Of a stretch of DNA of 64,000 nt, positions 11,529 through 21,017 are shown in pieces (position 1 is the stretch's first letter; each line of letters starts with the position of its first letter). Under the pieces are notes generated by a model. That model searched no databases. It had not been told where the DNA came from and saw nothing but the letters and a program-made list of their open reading frames with translations. The translations under genes and the position numbers were made by a program. This stretch comes from Nereocystis luetkeana (lineage: Eukaryota; Sar; Phaeophyceae; Laminariales; Laminariaceae): the NCBI GenBank assembly GCA_031213475.1, contig JARUPZ010000005.1, forward strand, positions 2,883,732-2,947,731. The letters run 5' to 3'.

Positions 11529-12849
11529 TGTGTGTGTGTGTTCTTCACATCAAACCGTTCTTTCTACCCGTCGACATCCAGCACAACCAGTCAGTGTCCG
11601 TGCCGATTCTCCAATCCTAGAAGAGATACAAGTTCTGTGGTCACAAATCTACTCCACGGAGATACTACGTTGCCACGTGTGCAGTATGCACTGCAGTGGG
11701 CAATGCAAAGCCATGTCATTATACTAGATACGACAGGCACTATATACGCAATCTATGAAATAGTGAAACGGAAGGAAACAATCAGAGAGAAAACAAAAAC
11801 AAAGTAGACAAATCGAAAGAGAAAAAGAAAAAAAGTGAAAGCAAAATCTAGGAGAAACAATCTGTCGTGACCCCCCCCCGCAGGCGGATGGCCAACACTT
11901 GAAAAATAACGAGCTGGAAAAAGAAAAAAAATAACAAAAACACCACTCACTGCTTGTAATTTTTTTTTTTTTTTTTTTTCATCCCATTCATTATCTTCGC
12001 ACATCTTCTTCTCTCTCTCCTTCCAACTCGTAACTCAGATCCGGGGTCACATAGCAGGCTCTTCTCCCCCCTTCCCGCTACGGTACGTGCCTTCATTTTT
12101 ATCGCGAGAAGATTTCAGCCTTTTCTTCCCTCGTCGACTCGCATCGAATTGTGCCTACCCACGCTGCAAGGCGCTCTAAACAATTGAATCCCTTTTTTGT
12201 TTTTTGAAAATAAAGTCAAAGTCCGACCCTCCTGGGGCTCGAACCCAGGACTCAACCAAGTAGAATTCGAGGTTAACCACTTGAACCACCGGGGCGAGTA
12301 AGACGAAGAACCAAGGAAAACAGTTAACAAGGAAAAATAACAAGGAAAAGTAACAAAGGGGAAATAACAGGCAGACCAAAGCCCAAAGCACCTTCCAGGT
12401 GGCGGCAGCAGTTTGTGGTACGAGTAGTATAGCCAGGTTCTCCCTGCTAATCTGCCTGGTACCTTGCTACCCAGACTGCCATCTCCGCCCTGCGTTCGTC
12501 AACTATGCCCAGCCCCTTGGCGTCAGACAATACGAAACGAACAGAGCAGGTTCGTCATCCAACCACGCCACACGGCTCCTTCAGTATTATCAATCAGAAA
12601 AAGAAGAGAAAAAAATAAAACGAAAATCACGGAGAGTCAGCGTAAGAAAGAAAAAAACAAAGCAAAAAGAGAAGACAAGGGACGACCACGTTCGAACCAG
12701 CTGCACCAATTGGTAGCACTAGTAGTATGGTAATGTTCTACTTCCTAGTCGACTTGGTGCCTTGCTACCCTGTCTGCCATCTCCTTCCTACTTTCGTCTA
12801 CCGCCGTTTCCCTTGTACCCCTCATGTTCCCCCCCCTCCCCGCATTCCC
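11529..12849 (-). mobile_element. 5'-truncated LINE copy C
   Basis: On the minus strand it starts inside the basic C-terminal tail of the LINE protein (about 12849-12740), continues through the whole 3' untranslated region and ends in (AC)n at 11540-11529. It is interrupted by a SINE at 11959-12295. The CTAG site that is broken by the large LINE in copy A is intact here. Confidence 0.85.
11959..12295 (-). mobile_element. tRNA-derived SINE inserted in LINE copy C
   Basis: On the minus strand it begins with a tRNA-like head: A-box-like TGGTTCAAGTGG, a GGTT/AACC D-stem, and a perfect T-arm CTGGG-TTCGAGC-CCCAG around 12253-12237. A body of about 250 bp and an A-tract of about 21 follow. Acceptor and anticodon stems do not pair, so it is not a working tRNA. 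Comparison with the uninterrupted LINE sequence near 4165-4185 gives the insertion boundaries. About 7 bp of target were lost and no clean target duplication is visible. SINEs of this type are transcribed by RNA polymerase III and mobilised by LINE enzymes, which is family knowledge. Confidence 0.8.
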
Positions 12850-13489
12850 TTGGTCAGTTAATTACTATTAATAGAAAAAACTAACTGGTCGTATCGGATA
12901 TGCATCTCGACTTCTTGAGCGTATATCGTACAAGGGTCGTAAACAAGTTACTATTAATAGTATAATAATAGCCTCCTTGATGTCGGGGCTATATTTGAGT
13001 TTATGGGGGCCTTGCCGGCGAGGAGAAACGTAGAGGGGCATATTGCATGAATTGTGCGATGAACGGTCCGTAGTTTACCAACGGGGGGCTATTTCGAAGA
13101 GGGCACATGCCTTGAAAAAACGTAAGCTGGACAAACCTACCTGTTGTTTGGTGTTATCTTTCGGCCCATTCTTATCGGAGAGCGTTTTTTCCAATTTTTC
13201 CAAAGTTTGGAAAAAATTGGAGGTATGTATCAATATACGGAGGAGGCGTTCGACAGCGTACATTTATTTGTACATCGACAACACGTCGACTCTGCACTTC
13301 GCCGAAATCGAAGCTACAATTTGCGTGGCCCTACGTACGGTACTTTTTTTTACGGGAGTTTTACTGTCGTTAAATAGTGTATAATCACCATAATATTCGT
13401 GAAGACAGAGGACCCGCTGGCTAAAATTGGCACCAAGCACCTCCGCAAGCGAACGCAGCGCTACCTCCTCCAGTTGATCAGCGAATTCA
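12850..13489. other. AT-rich intergenic with two CTATTAATAG palindromes
   Basis: Exact CTATTAATAG copies lie at 12865-12874 and 12951-12960. No gene could be supported. Confidence 0.5.
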
Positions 13490-13538
13490 GGGCCTGCACT
13501 TGAGAACTTTTGAATAAAATAATAATGCATGTGTCGAG
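13490..13538 (-). mobile_element. Left piece of an old LTR split by the gypsy element
   Basis: AATAATGCATGTGTCGAG just before the gypsy element matches the reverse complement of the end region of the LTRs at 42371 and 45273. It continues at 23704 as GCTCTGTC, so the gypsy insertion split this old LTR. The homology left of about 13515 is weak. Confidence 0.6.
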
Positions 13539-13817
13539 TGTCATGGTATTCATGATCCCGTTTCCCTCTATTATTGTCGAGGAGGCGTGTTTCTGATGAA
13601 ACGCGCCACACAAATAATATACCATGTATTACCCCCCTGTTCTCAGAACTCTCTGAGAGCCAGGAAAGTGGGAATCATCAAAATAAGACATCAATCTCTG
13701 TGAGTACGTACACACGTCTAGGCCGACCTGCATCACAGTGGTCGGGCCTGCCCCATACTGCCCCTTTTGCTATCCGATAGTCAGTTATATACCCCTATAT
13801 CCGGCAATACTATCAGA
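13539..13817 (+). repeat. 5' LTR of gypsy element
   Basis: It begins TGTCATGGTATTCATGATCC and ends ACTATCAGA. It aligns with 23428-23703 over its whole length, with a few substitutions and 3-5-bp indels. The palindrome-like CAGAACTCTCTGAGAGCCAG lies in the middle. Confidence 0.92.
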
Positions 13818-13819
13818 CA

Positions 13820-13837
13820 TGGCGTCGTCGGCAGGAC
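13820..13837 (+). promoter_or_regulatory. Putative primer-binding site
   Basis: TGGCGTCGTCGGCAGG starts two bases after the LTR end. A TGG at this place pairs with the CCA end of a tRNA primer in most LTR retrotransposons. The tRNA was not identified. Confidence 0.45.
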
Positions 13838-13963
13838 GGCCCTGGCCCTCGTCGGGAGCCTTCGCCGTCCTTCCCCGACCGGGACTTATCTTCTCCCGCG
13901 CCCCGGTCCCCCCGCGATGTCCTCAGCCCGGCGTACTTGTGCCGCCCCGTCGACTCCTCGTTC

Positions 13964-15205
13964 ATGGACGCTCGCCTAGACGACCTCACCTCGCCGGAAC
14001 ACCTCGACCTCGGCGCCACCAGCACAGCTAACATTTGGCTGGCCGCCCAAGCGTTATTGGACACCTTCGAGTATTTCCCGGGGGCAACCCTCCGCTTGGT
14101 GTTCCGTCACATCGACACGGCGCCCGCGTCGCCCGAGCTCACATCAGCGGCACACGCCCTGGACGACGTCCTGCGGTCGGTCCACACCGCCCCTGGGCGC
14201 TTCATAACGTGGCCGGACCGCTCCACCCCCGGCGCGGCCGCCTCCGCTTCTTCACCGCGCCGACACCACGGCGCCTCCTCCCCGCGCCACGGCCGCCGCG
14301 ACCATGGCCGACAAGGCCGCTCCTCCGATAACCGCAGCAGCTCCTCCCAAGGCAAACGGACGGGGCAGAAGAAGAATCGGCGCGATGACTCGAGCCGCGG
14401 CGGCAGCAGCAGCAGCAGCGCTCCGGCTCGACGGACGAAACTGGAGAAGGAGGAGCCTGCAGACTCCGACGACATCAGGGAGCTCAAGACTCCCAGGCAA
14501 GTGACGCCTTCTCTGGTCGACATATCCTCCGGCGATAAGTTGCACGCGCTCTCCCGTAGTGAATTCGCTACTGACCGCGCCCTCCCGTTCTCCTCCGCGA
14601 CAGCTCACGCTCGACAAGAGCAGATTCATGAGGTCAATGATGCAGTTGATAACGCTTACATCCGGGCCGTACAACGCCACTACATTACTATCGACTTGCG
14701 CAAAGTCGACCGTGTTGTCGTCCTCCCTTTCAGCTCAGCCATCGCTAGAACCGAAGCGGTGCAACAACTCATTCGAAGTATAAGACGAGCCCTGGCAGAC
14801 ATTCTAGTTATGTGCGATGACCAATGTACCAAGGGCCTCGCGGCCGACGTCTGGATACGCGGTTGGGAACGACCCCTCCAAAAAAAGGTGATTATGAAAG
14901 CAATCGTAACTGACCGTCCCTTTTCCTCCGACCTCACCGCGGTGTTCAACGATTTTTTCGCACAGGTGACAAGGAGCCTTGATGCCCAAGCCACGGGACC
15001 AGAGGCCTTCAACCAGCTACTTCGCCTCACCTGCAGCCACTTTGATCACGGCGACGGAACCGCTGCGTTTCAACGGCTGCATAATTTTGGAGTAGCTAAT
15101 GGGAGCCCCTTCTCTGAATATTTTCGATCTTTCAGAGTGGTGGTTTCTAGCGTTACGGGTTTCGAGAACGTTTTGGCTCCGAATGTTTCGACGGTTTTGG
15201 AACTG
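13964..15205 (+). CDS. gag: gag, N-terminal and capsid part
   Basis: This frame is open from 13820, and the first ATG is at 13964. An ATG at 13819 lies in another frame and could be the original start if a small indel intervened. The first 180 residues are Ser/Arg/Pro rich with a basic Gln-Lys-Lys-Asn segment. From about residue 190 the sequence becomes a helical, mixed-composition domain typical of a capsid, ending in AAFQRLHNFGVANGSPF and FENVLAPNVSTVLELV. Gag forms the particle that packages element RNA. The frame stops at 15218-15220. The same protein evidently continues in the next frame from about 15206 (VMNQYPGLMPTLYPG), so a small indel is inferred. Confidence 0.75.
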
Positions 15206-16229
15206 GTTAGGCGTAGGTAGCGTAATGAACCAGTACCCCGGGCTCATGCCCACGCTTTATCCGGGTGCTTTGGCCACTGCGCCCACCCCGTTTGTTTCGA
15301 TCGATGCCATGTGGTTGTCTTTCCAGACCATGGCGACTAATAGAACTCCCGCTATAAGCGGCGAAAATTATTTTTCCTTGCCCCCTTTGGCGGGCCTTTC
15401 TTTGCAACCGCATGCAGGCAATCGCTCTCAGAGTAGATCTGCCGCCCCGCCGTCCCGTTCGGGACCCGTGGGTTCCTCACGCAACCCTGTTGTGATGAGC
15501 GTCGCTCATGCCGACCATTATGATTCTGATCCGTTTAGTCATAACTACAACCACTGGCCGACTGACCCGTCTGACTGGGAAACAGTGTTCCAAGTCTCTG
15601 AATCGTTTCAGAACAATGATCCCAGTTTATGGACGCCGCTTGTTACACCCGAAGAACGCGCGCAAGCTTTCCGCGACAACAAAGGTCGCTGCTTAAATTA
15701 TCACGGTACCGATCACTCTTTCAAGCACTGCGTAAACGCATTTATTAATGTTAGTGGCTGCCTTAACCCCCAGCTAGGTCAACTAGGCGATAATGGTGAC
15801 GCCTACCGTCGTTGGCAGCAGCGCATGCGCTCCCACCGTCGCCGTGACCACTCTGTAGGCGGCGGAAGCACACGCTCGTCGTCGACCTCCGAATGTCGTA
15901 GAAATTCTTCACGACACAATGACTACAGCCGTAATCGCAATAATCACGGAGGTAACACACACGCGCCTTCGCGAAATTATTCACGCAACAACGGACAAGG
16001 CGACTACCAACACGGCCCGCCTCACAACAACGGTAACACAGCGCCCCTCCAGCTCGGACAAGACGCCCGAAACACAGGTACCGCGCCTCAGTCTCTCACA
16101 GTGTACCAACCTAACAATGGAACACCTCCGGCCCCAGCCTCGGCCGGTGGAACTCCTAGCGTGCGGCACGGCGGCTCAAACAATGGCAACCCCAATGCTC
16201 GCCAGCCGGGTGTTTTTCGCTCCGGCTGA
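15206..16229 (+). CDS. gag: gag, C-terminal part with degenerate zinc knuckle
   Basis: It continues gag after a frame change. A knuckle-like GRCLNYHGTDHSFKHC at about 15684-15731 has the C-x2-C-x4-H-x4-C spacing, but the second Cys is Tyr (TAT at 15699-15701). The normal role of the knuckle is to bind element RNA. The tail is Asn/Ser/His/Arg rich. It ends at TGA 16227-16229. The same frame stays open to 16673, so this stop may be a recent mutation. Confidence 0.7.
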
Positions 16230-16575
16230 CCGCTCAACGGCGGTGCCCCCCGGCTCCCAGTTCCGCCTGTAGCACTTTTGGGAGACAAAGCACGAACTTT
16301 CTTACGCGGACGAGTTCCGTCGCAATCCATCCGTGTTTTAAAGCAGGGTAAGGGCGCGCACGACGCTGCCCCCCCTCGCGTAGACGAAAAACACCGTCCC
16401 GCAATATTACCCCCCCCTAGAGGGATTTTACCTCAGGGTCAGGGCGCGTACCACGCTGCCCCCCCTCGCATAAACGACACTAATGTAGGTCGTTCGCTTG
16501 CGTCTCCCAATACTCCACCACAGACTTCTACCACATCCAGATTTTGCTCCCCAGATGGGAAGGTCGCCTTGAGGT
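16230..16575 (+). CDS. gag-pol linker after in-frame stop
   Basis: The gag frame continues beyond the TGA with Pro/Arg-rich sequence. It contains an imperfect repeat (QGKGAHDAAPPRVDEKH and QGQGAYHAAPPRINDTN), encoded about 100 bp apart. Around 16576-16670 the coding sense moves to another frame, reading VPDARVPFRRSALPLQ. No domain is recognised. Confidence 0.5.
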
Positions 16576-18546
16576 GTGGGTACAGGAGTCCCCGACGCCA
16601 GAGTTCCTTTTCGGCGCTCCGCTCTGCCTCTGCAAGCAAGACCGGTCGAGAATCCCCCGCTTTGCACCATTGACGAAGAAATTCTGGATTTTGCTCATCT
16701 CGATGCCCCTTCTGATCGGCGTACAGCAAAGGGTTTTTCCCTGGCCTCTGGCTCACTGCCGGCAACCAGCGAGCCGGTAGGGGACGTATTTCCCCCACAG
16801 GGTTTAAACGCAGCTACACTCTTCGCGCATAAACGCGACACCTTTGTTCCGGACGGGGCGCGGCGAGGCATACTGAACGAACATATCCCACCCGTCCCAC
16901 CGACAGTGTTGACAACACCTTTTTTCGTGGACGCACTTAAATCGCCCTCCGCACAGGCGGCGGAAGACTCGCTAACCTTGTCAAGGAAGGTCGGTCAGGA
17001 GCCCCCTGTCGCTCCCCGTGAAATTTCGGGGACCACAGTAACGACCCACCTAGGCGAATGCGTCCCCACCTCGGGCCCTCAAATTAGGACCCCGGATGGA
17101 CAAGTAGCTCGTCGGGTACCGTTTACGAAAAACGGCCCCTCCAGCTATCCGGGAGGCGTAAAACGCCCCCCACCGGCCCATGCCGCGACTACTAGTCCCG
17201 CGCATGGTGCTCCCCACCCGGCTCGCGCCGCGCCTACTGCCCCCGCGTTTGATGCGACCCAGGAATATTGCACCCCCACAGTGGTATTTTTCTGGCAACC
17301 TCCCTCTTGCTTCTCGCAATGGAGCCCTTCCAGGTTTACCATCGACGGTACTTCCTATTGGTGCGCGGAACAGTTTTTCGCCGCAGAAAAAAGTAGCCTC
17401 TTTGGCGACCACCCCGCGCTTCAAAAAATTATGCGTGTGTCCGACCCCAAGCTGCACCAACAGTACGGACGCCAGGTACAACATTTTGATGCTACCAAGT
17501 GGGAACATGAACGAGAAAATATTGTCCTCGTTGGCTCCTACGCCAAGTTCGCCCAAAATCCAACCATGCGGCAGCACCTGATGGATACCGGCGCCCGGCT
17601 GCTTGCCGAAGCTAGCCCTTACGATACCATCTGGGGGATAGACTACCGAGCGGACCACCCAAACGCCCAGTGCCCCCCCGCATGGCGCGGCCTCAACCTG
17701 TTAGGAAAAACCCTGCAGATTGTGCGCCGGCACCTCCGCGATGGCGTCCCATCACCGGCGCGCCGCCACTATACTCCTCCCCTGCGAAACTACTCGCTCA
17801 CGCAGGGCCGGGAATTCATTTTTGAGGTAGACCCCTCCTCTCAACAGCGTCTTTCGACCTGTGACACGGCTACCGCCCCCTCTGGCTATTCGGCCCTCGT
17901 GCCGAACGTGCCACCGGATCATGATGGCAACCTTTTCGCGGTGACCCCCCGGGCAGAAGGCACCCTTCCACGCCTCCAACCTCTCACTGAGCAGGGACCG
18001 TGCCTCGTCCCTGGTATTGTTACTATGGGCCACTCTTCATTTTCAACGAAGGTCAAGCTCTACGGCGGCCACGCTTCCTCAAAATTTGGATGCGTCGCCC
18101 TTTTGGATACAGGCTCCCCCCAGTCATTCCTAACTCTCAAAGCCTGGGAGCACATGGTACGATCAGGCGCAGCCTCGGCAATCTGCGAGACGCAAACCCC
18201 CCCACGATCCAGGGGCGGCTTCGGAAAGTCCCCCCCCTTGCAGACCTCTACCACAGTTCGCTTCAGCATACAGTCCCAGCATGAGGATAAACCTACTGCG
18301 TCGCTTGCGGTCTGGGCTTACCTAGTCCCCTCCGAGGCCGTGCAACACGATGTCCTCCTCGGTCGTGACAGTTGGATGCGGTTCAACGAGCGCTCCTACC
18401 GCACCTTGACTCCGCGCCCAGGCGATAACCGCGTGTTCGGTGAACTCACCTTATTTCACCAAAAACCACCTGGAGCCGTGGCCTTTGTCTCTGATTTTTC
18501 GGCTCCAATGGGTGGTTACCACTGTGGGGTACCTCCTTCCGCATTT
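16576..18546 (+). CDS. NADAR domain and aspartic protease of gypsy polyprotein
   Basis: This frame has no ATG at its start and is entered by frameshift from gag, so residues are counted from 16576. A Pro/Ala-rich linker runs to residue 230. A NADAR domain follows (about 235-388, nt 17278-17739), with FFW, FSQWSPSRFTIDG, YWCAEQFFAAEK, GDHPALQKIM, YGRQV, KWEHER, YAKFAQNP, LLAEASPYDTIWGI and NLLGKTLQIV, which matches YbiA/DUF1768-type proteins through their conserved core. After a spacer comes a retroviral-type aspartic protease (about 485-605) with the catalytic LLDTGSPQSFL (DTG at 18106-18114) and the family's DVLLGRDSW. The protease cleaves the polyprotein. NADAR enzymes act on ADP-ribose derivatives. 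The frame goes off-family at about residue 640. Confidence 0.88.
17278..17739 (+). other. NADAR domain (YbiA/DUF1768-like)
   Basis: About 154 residues, close to the full length of stand-alone NADAR proteins. The Glu in WCAEQFF, the Lys in AAEK, the GR pair, the KFAQNP motif, the ASPYDTIWGI motif and NLLGK are all present, with no stop or frame break. Family knowledge: NADAR proteins are N-glycosidase-like enzymes, acting on riboflavin-pathway intermediates or, in some, on ADP-ribosylated guanine. Its place between gag and protease in one open frame shows it is part of the element polyprotein rather than a host gene. Confidence 0.88.
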
Positions 18547-18920
18547 TTTCGGACCACAAGGCGCTCGAAAGCCTCGCCAAGGTTGCGGAACACAACCCCC
18601 GCGTCCAGCGATGGCTCGAATTTCTCACGGCGTACCGTTTTACTCTGGAATACCGCAAAGGCACCGCCAACGGCAACGCCGACTTTCTATCTCGGTTACC
18701 GCTACCTGCGTCCGAGGACGACCGCAGCGGACGCAGCCGTCAGACGCCACTCGAAGAAGAACGCATCTACCTCATAAGTTCGAGAGGCCTCTCTCTTGCT
18801 GGCCCCCCGCATCGAAGTCTCGGCTTGGGTGGGCTTGCACCCTCCAGCCATAGCGTCGGTTTGGGTGGGCTCCCACTCTCCCGAACCGATTTTCGCGATT
18901 TTCGCGAACACGGGCCATGA
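18547..18920 (+). CDS. pol: RNase H remnant of pol
   Basis: In a frame different from the protease, the sequence reads FSDHKALESLAKVAEHN, then QRWLEFLTAYRFTLEYRKGT and ANGNADFLSRLP. This is the C-terminal half of the Ty3/gypsy RNase H domain, whose DHKAL, EYRKG and NAD-LSRLP landmarks are characteristic. The reverse transcriptase that should precede it (about 450 residues with a YxDD motif) is not present between protease and this point, where only about 100 bp remain. A large deletion is therefore inferred. A short duplicated Gly/Leu motif follows, then TGA at 18918. Confidence 0.85.
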
Positions 18921-19941
18921 ATGAGGATTGACGACCTCGACGCTCCGTATGTAGAATTCGTTGCTCGTGCCCCAACCTCCGTCTTTCCGCGAGGTGTCAA
19001 CCGGACTCACCCTCCCGGCATACACGCGGTTAGTGATTTTACGGATCCCGCGATAGCCGCGACCGCCGTACCCCCACGGCTCCCGCCGGCGTTGGTCAGA
19101 ATATTATTTCCCCCGCGCGCGCCCAGCCACGTGCCCCATATTTAGGCACCGAGGCGTCGGATATCAATTCCTCCGCCTCCGCTTCGCATCGCGGCTCGAT
19201 TGGTGTGGGTGCAGACAATGTTCCACCCACGACCTCCAGCCCAAAGGTAATTTCTCGCAGCGCCGACGGGGACCTCGATTCTCAGGCCTCCCCTGCTCAG
19301 CTTCAGACAACTTCGCGAAGAGCCAAGGCCAACCGTGAGTCTCGATCGGTTGTGCTCCCGGCTCCACCTCAGCTATCTTCAGCTTCTCAGGCTCGCCCGC
19401 CTTCCCTCGTTCCGTCGGATCTCATCTCGACAAGAACGCGTCGGCGTTGCGCCGCCGCCGCTGGATCCCCGAAGCCCGCAATCGATTACGGCTTTGACTC
19501 CCCGGCCCCCGCCCCGCCCCCGGCTGCAAAATCACCAGCCGTCATGCGACGTCCTTCAAGGTCGTCTGTGCCCTCGCCCTCCATCGAGAGGCCCGACAGT
19601 ACCCCTTGTTTGGCCCCCTCCGTGACCGCCCAGTCGGCCACCGTCGCGGTCGGACCTACTCCACCTCTTCTTGGTATTACAAGCTCGGACGTCGACCCTC
19701 CGACCCACCTCTTCTTGGTATTACAAGCTCGGACGTCGACCCTCCGACCCCCCTTCCTGAAACACCATCCCCAGCGGAGCTCGATTGTTTCGAGTCCGTC
19801 GAGCGGTATTCACACGCGGATTGGGCGCGCGAACCACGCACCGAGCCCGCCTGCGACACGGCCATTCGGTACCTCCTCCTCGGGAGCCCTCTGGCCCTCC
19901 CTGAGGATTTTCTTTTACAACTTCCATCACAAAAACGCCCC
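18921..19941 (+). CDS. Ser/Pro-rich linker before integrase
   Basis: A low-complexity Ser/Pro/Ala-rich segment reads in one frame to about 19700. A 44-bp tandem duplication (units at 19661 and 19705) then throws it out of frame. The other frame continues with ADWAREPRTEPACDTAIRYL and LALPEDFLLQLPSQKRP, which resembles the region before the integrase zinc finger in this family. A run of seven C at 19938-19944 then shifts the frame again into the integrase. Confidence 0.65.
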
Positions 19942-21017
19942 CCCTGTCGGAAATCCGTTCTTTGGCTGAAAAAGGACGTCTCCACAGGGATGATGATGGG
20001 ACCCTTCTGTTGGTACGGAAACCAACCCCTGCTCCGACAGGCGGTCCTGGTACGCCCAGCGGGCGCACCGCTCGTCTGCGTAACGACGAGCCCACTCGAA
20101 TTTACGTACCGCTACTCATGCGGCCGTGGATTATGCAAGCCTGCCACGCCAACGCCTCCTGCCACCTTGGAGTCGCTTGCACGCTTTCTATGCTCGAGCG
20201 CGTTTACTGGTGGATCGGCATGAATGAGAGCACACGATGGTGGCTTCGACATTGCCTCCAATGCCAAGCACGCAAGACATCTAGACAGACAGTGCGCTGG
20301 CCCGTTCTGTCACTCCCGTTGCCCTCCGGTCCTGGCATCGCGATCAGCGTCGATTATTTCGGCCCCCTCCCGGTTACGCCAAAAGGGAACTCCTACATCC
20401 CCCTTTTCACTGACCGTTTCAGCCGGCGCGCAGACATGTACGCCGTTTCCGCAGGCGAATTTACACCTGAAGGAACTGCCGACATCTTGGTGAACAAGTA
20501 CATCCCTCTTTGGGGATGCCCCGTTAGTCTCCACTCCGACAACGGCCTCCAATTCTGCTCCAAACTGTCCCACAAGCTCCAAGGCATGCGGAAAACATCT
20601 ACAAGCTCCTACCATCCTAACGGCAACGGCGGCGTCGAGCGCGTGAACCATACCATTGCTCAGATTCTCGCTATGGTCGTCAATGAACAACAAAATGACT
20701 GGGATGCTCATTTGCTGCACGTGGAATTTGCTTACAACAATTCCGTCAGTGCCGCCACCGGGCTGGCCCGCAACGAGGTGCACATGAACCGCCTCCCCCG
20801 CCTACCCCTCACCGTCTTCGAGCACCCGTATGCCCGCGGGCATCAAAGCCTCGCCCGGGACCAGCTCGAGTATGCCGACCTGGCCGCCGGCCGACAGCGA
20901 CGCTCGTTCGCCCTTGTTCGCGAACAACACGCCCTTAATATTGCCCGCGTGGAACGCCGCAATTCTGCACTGTCAGACGGGCTAAAACAACTCCCCACCT
21001 ACGCTGTCGGTGGTTAG
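19942..21017 (+). CDS. Integrase
   Basis: From SEIRSLAEKGRL the frame reads an HHCC zinc-binding domain (CHANASCHLG, then CLQC). The catalytic core has Asp in SVDYFGP (20352), Asp in HSDNGLQF (20538) and Glu in NGGVERVN (20637). The catalytic triad is therefore intact, with second Asp to Glu spacing of 33, close to the usual D,D-35-E. Integrase inserts element DNA into the genome. A single in-frame TAG (21015-21017) separates it from the C-terminal domains, which continue in the same frame. Confidence 0.9.

Noticed and set aside
12232-12298. Functional tRNA gene
   Set aside because: The T-arm and D-stem fit, but acceptor and anticodon stems do not pair and the sequence continues into a body with A-tail. 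It is a SINE head.
13937-13963. Gag start at 13937
   Set aside because: The codon there is TTG. The first ATG in this frame is at 13964.
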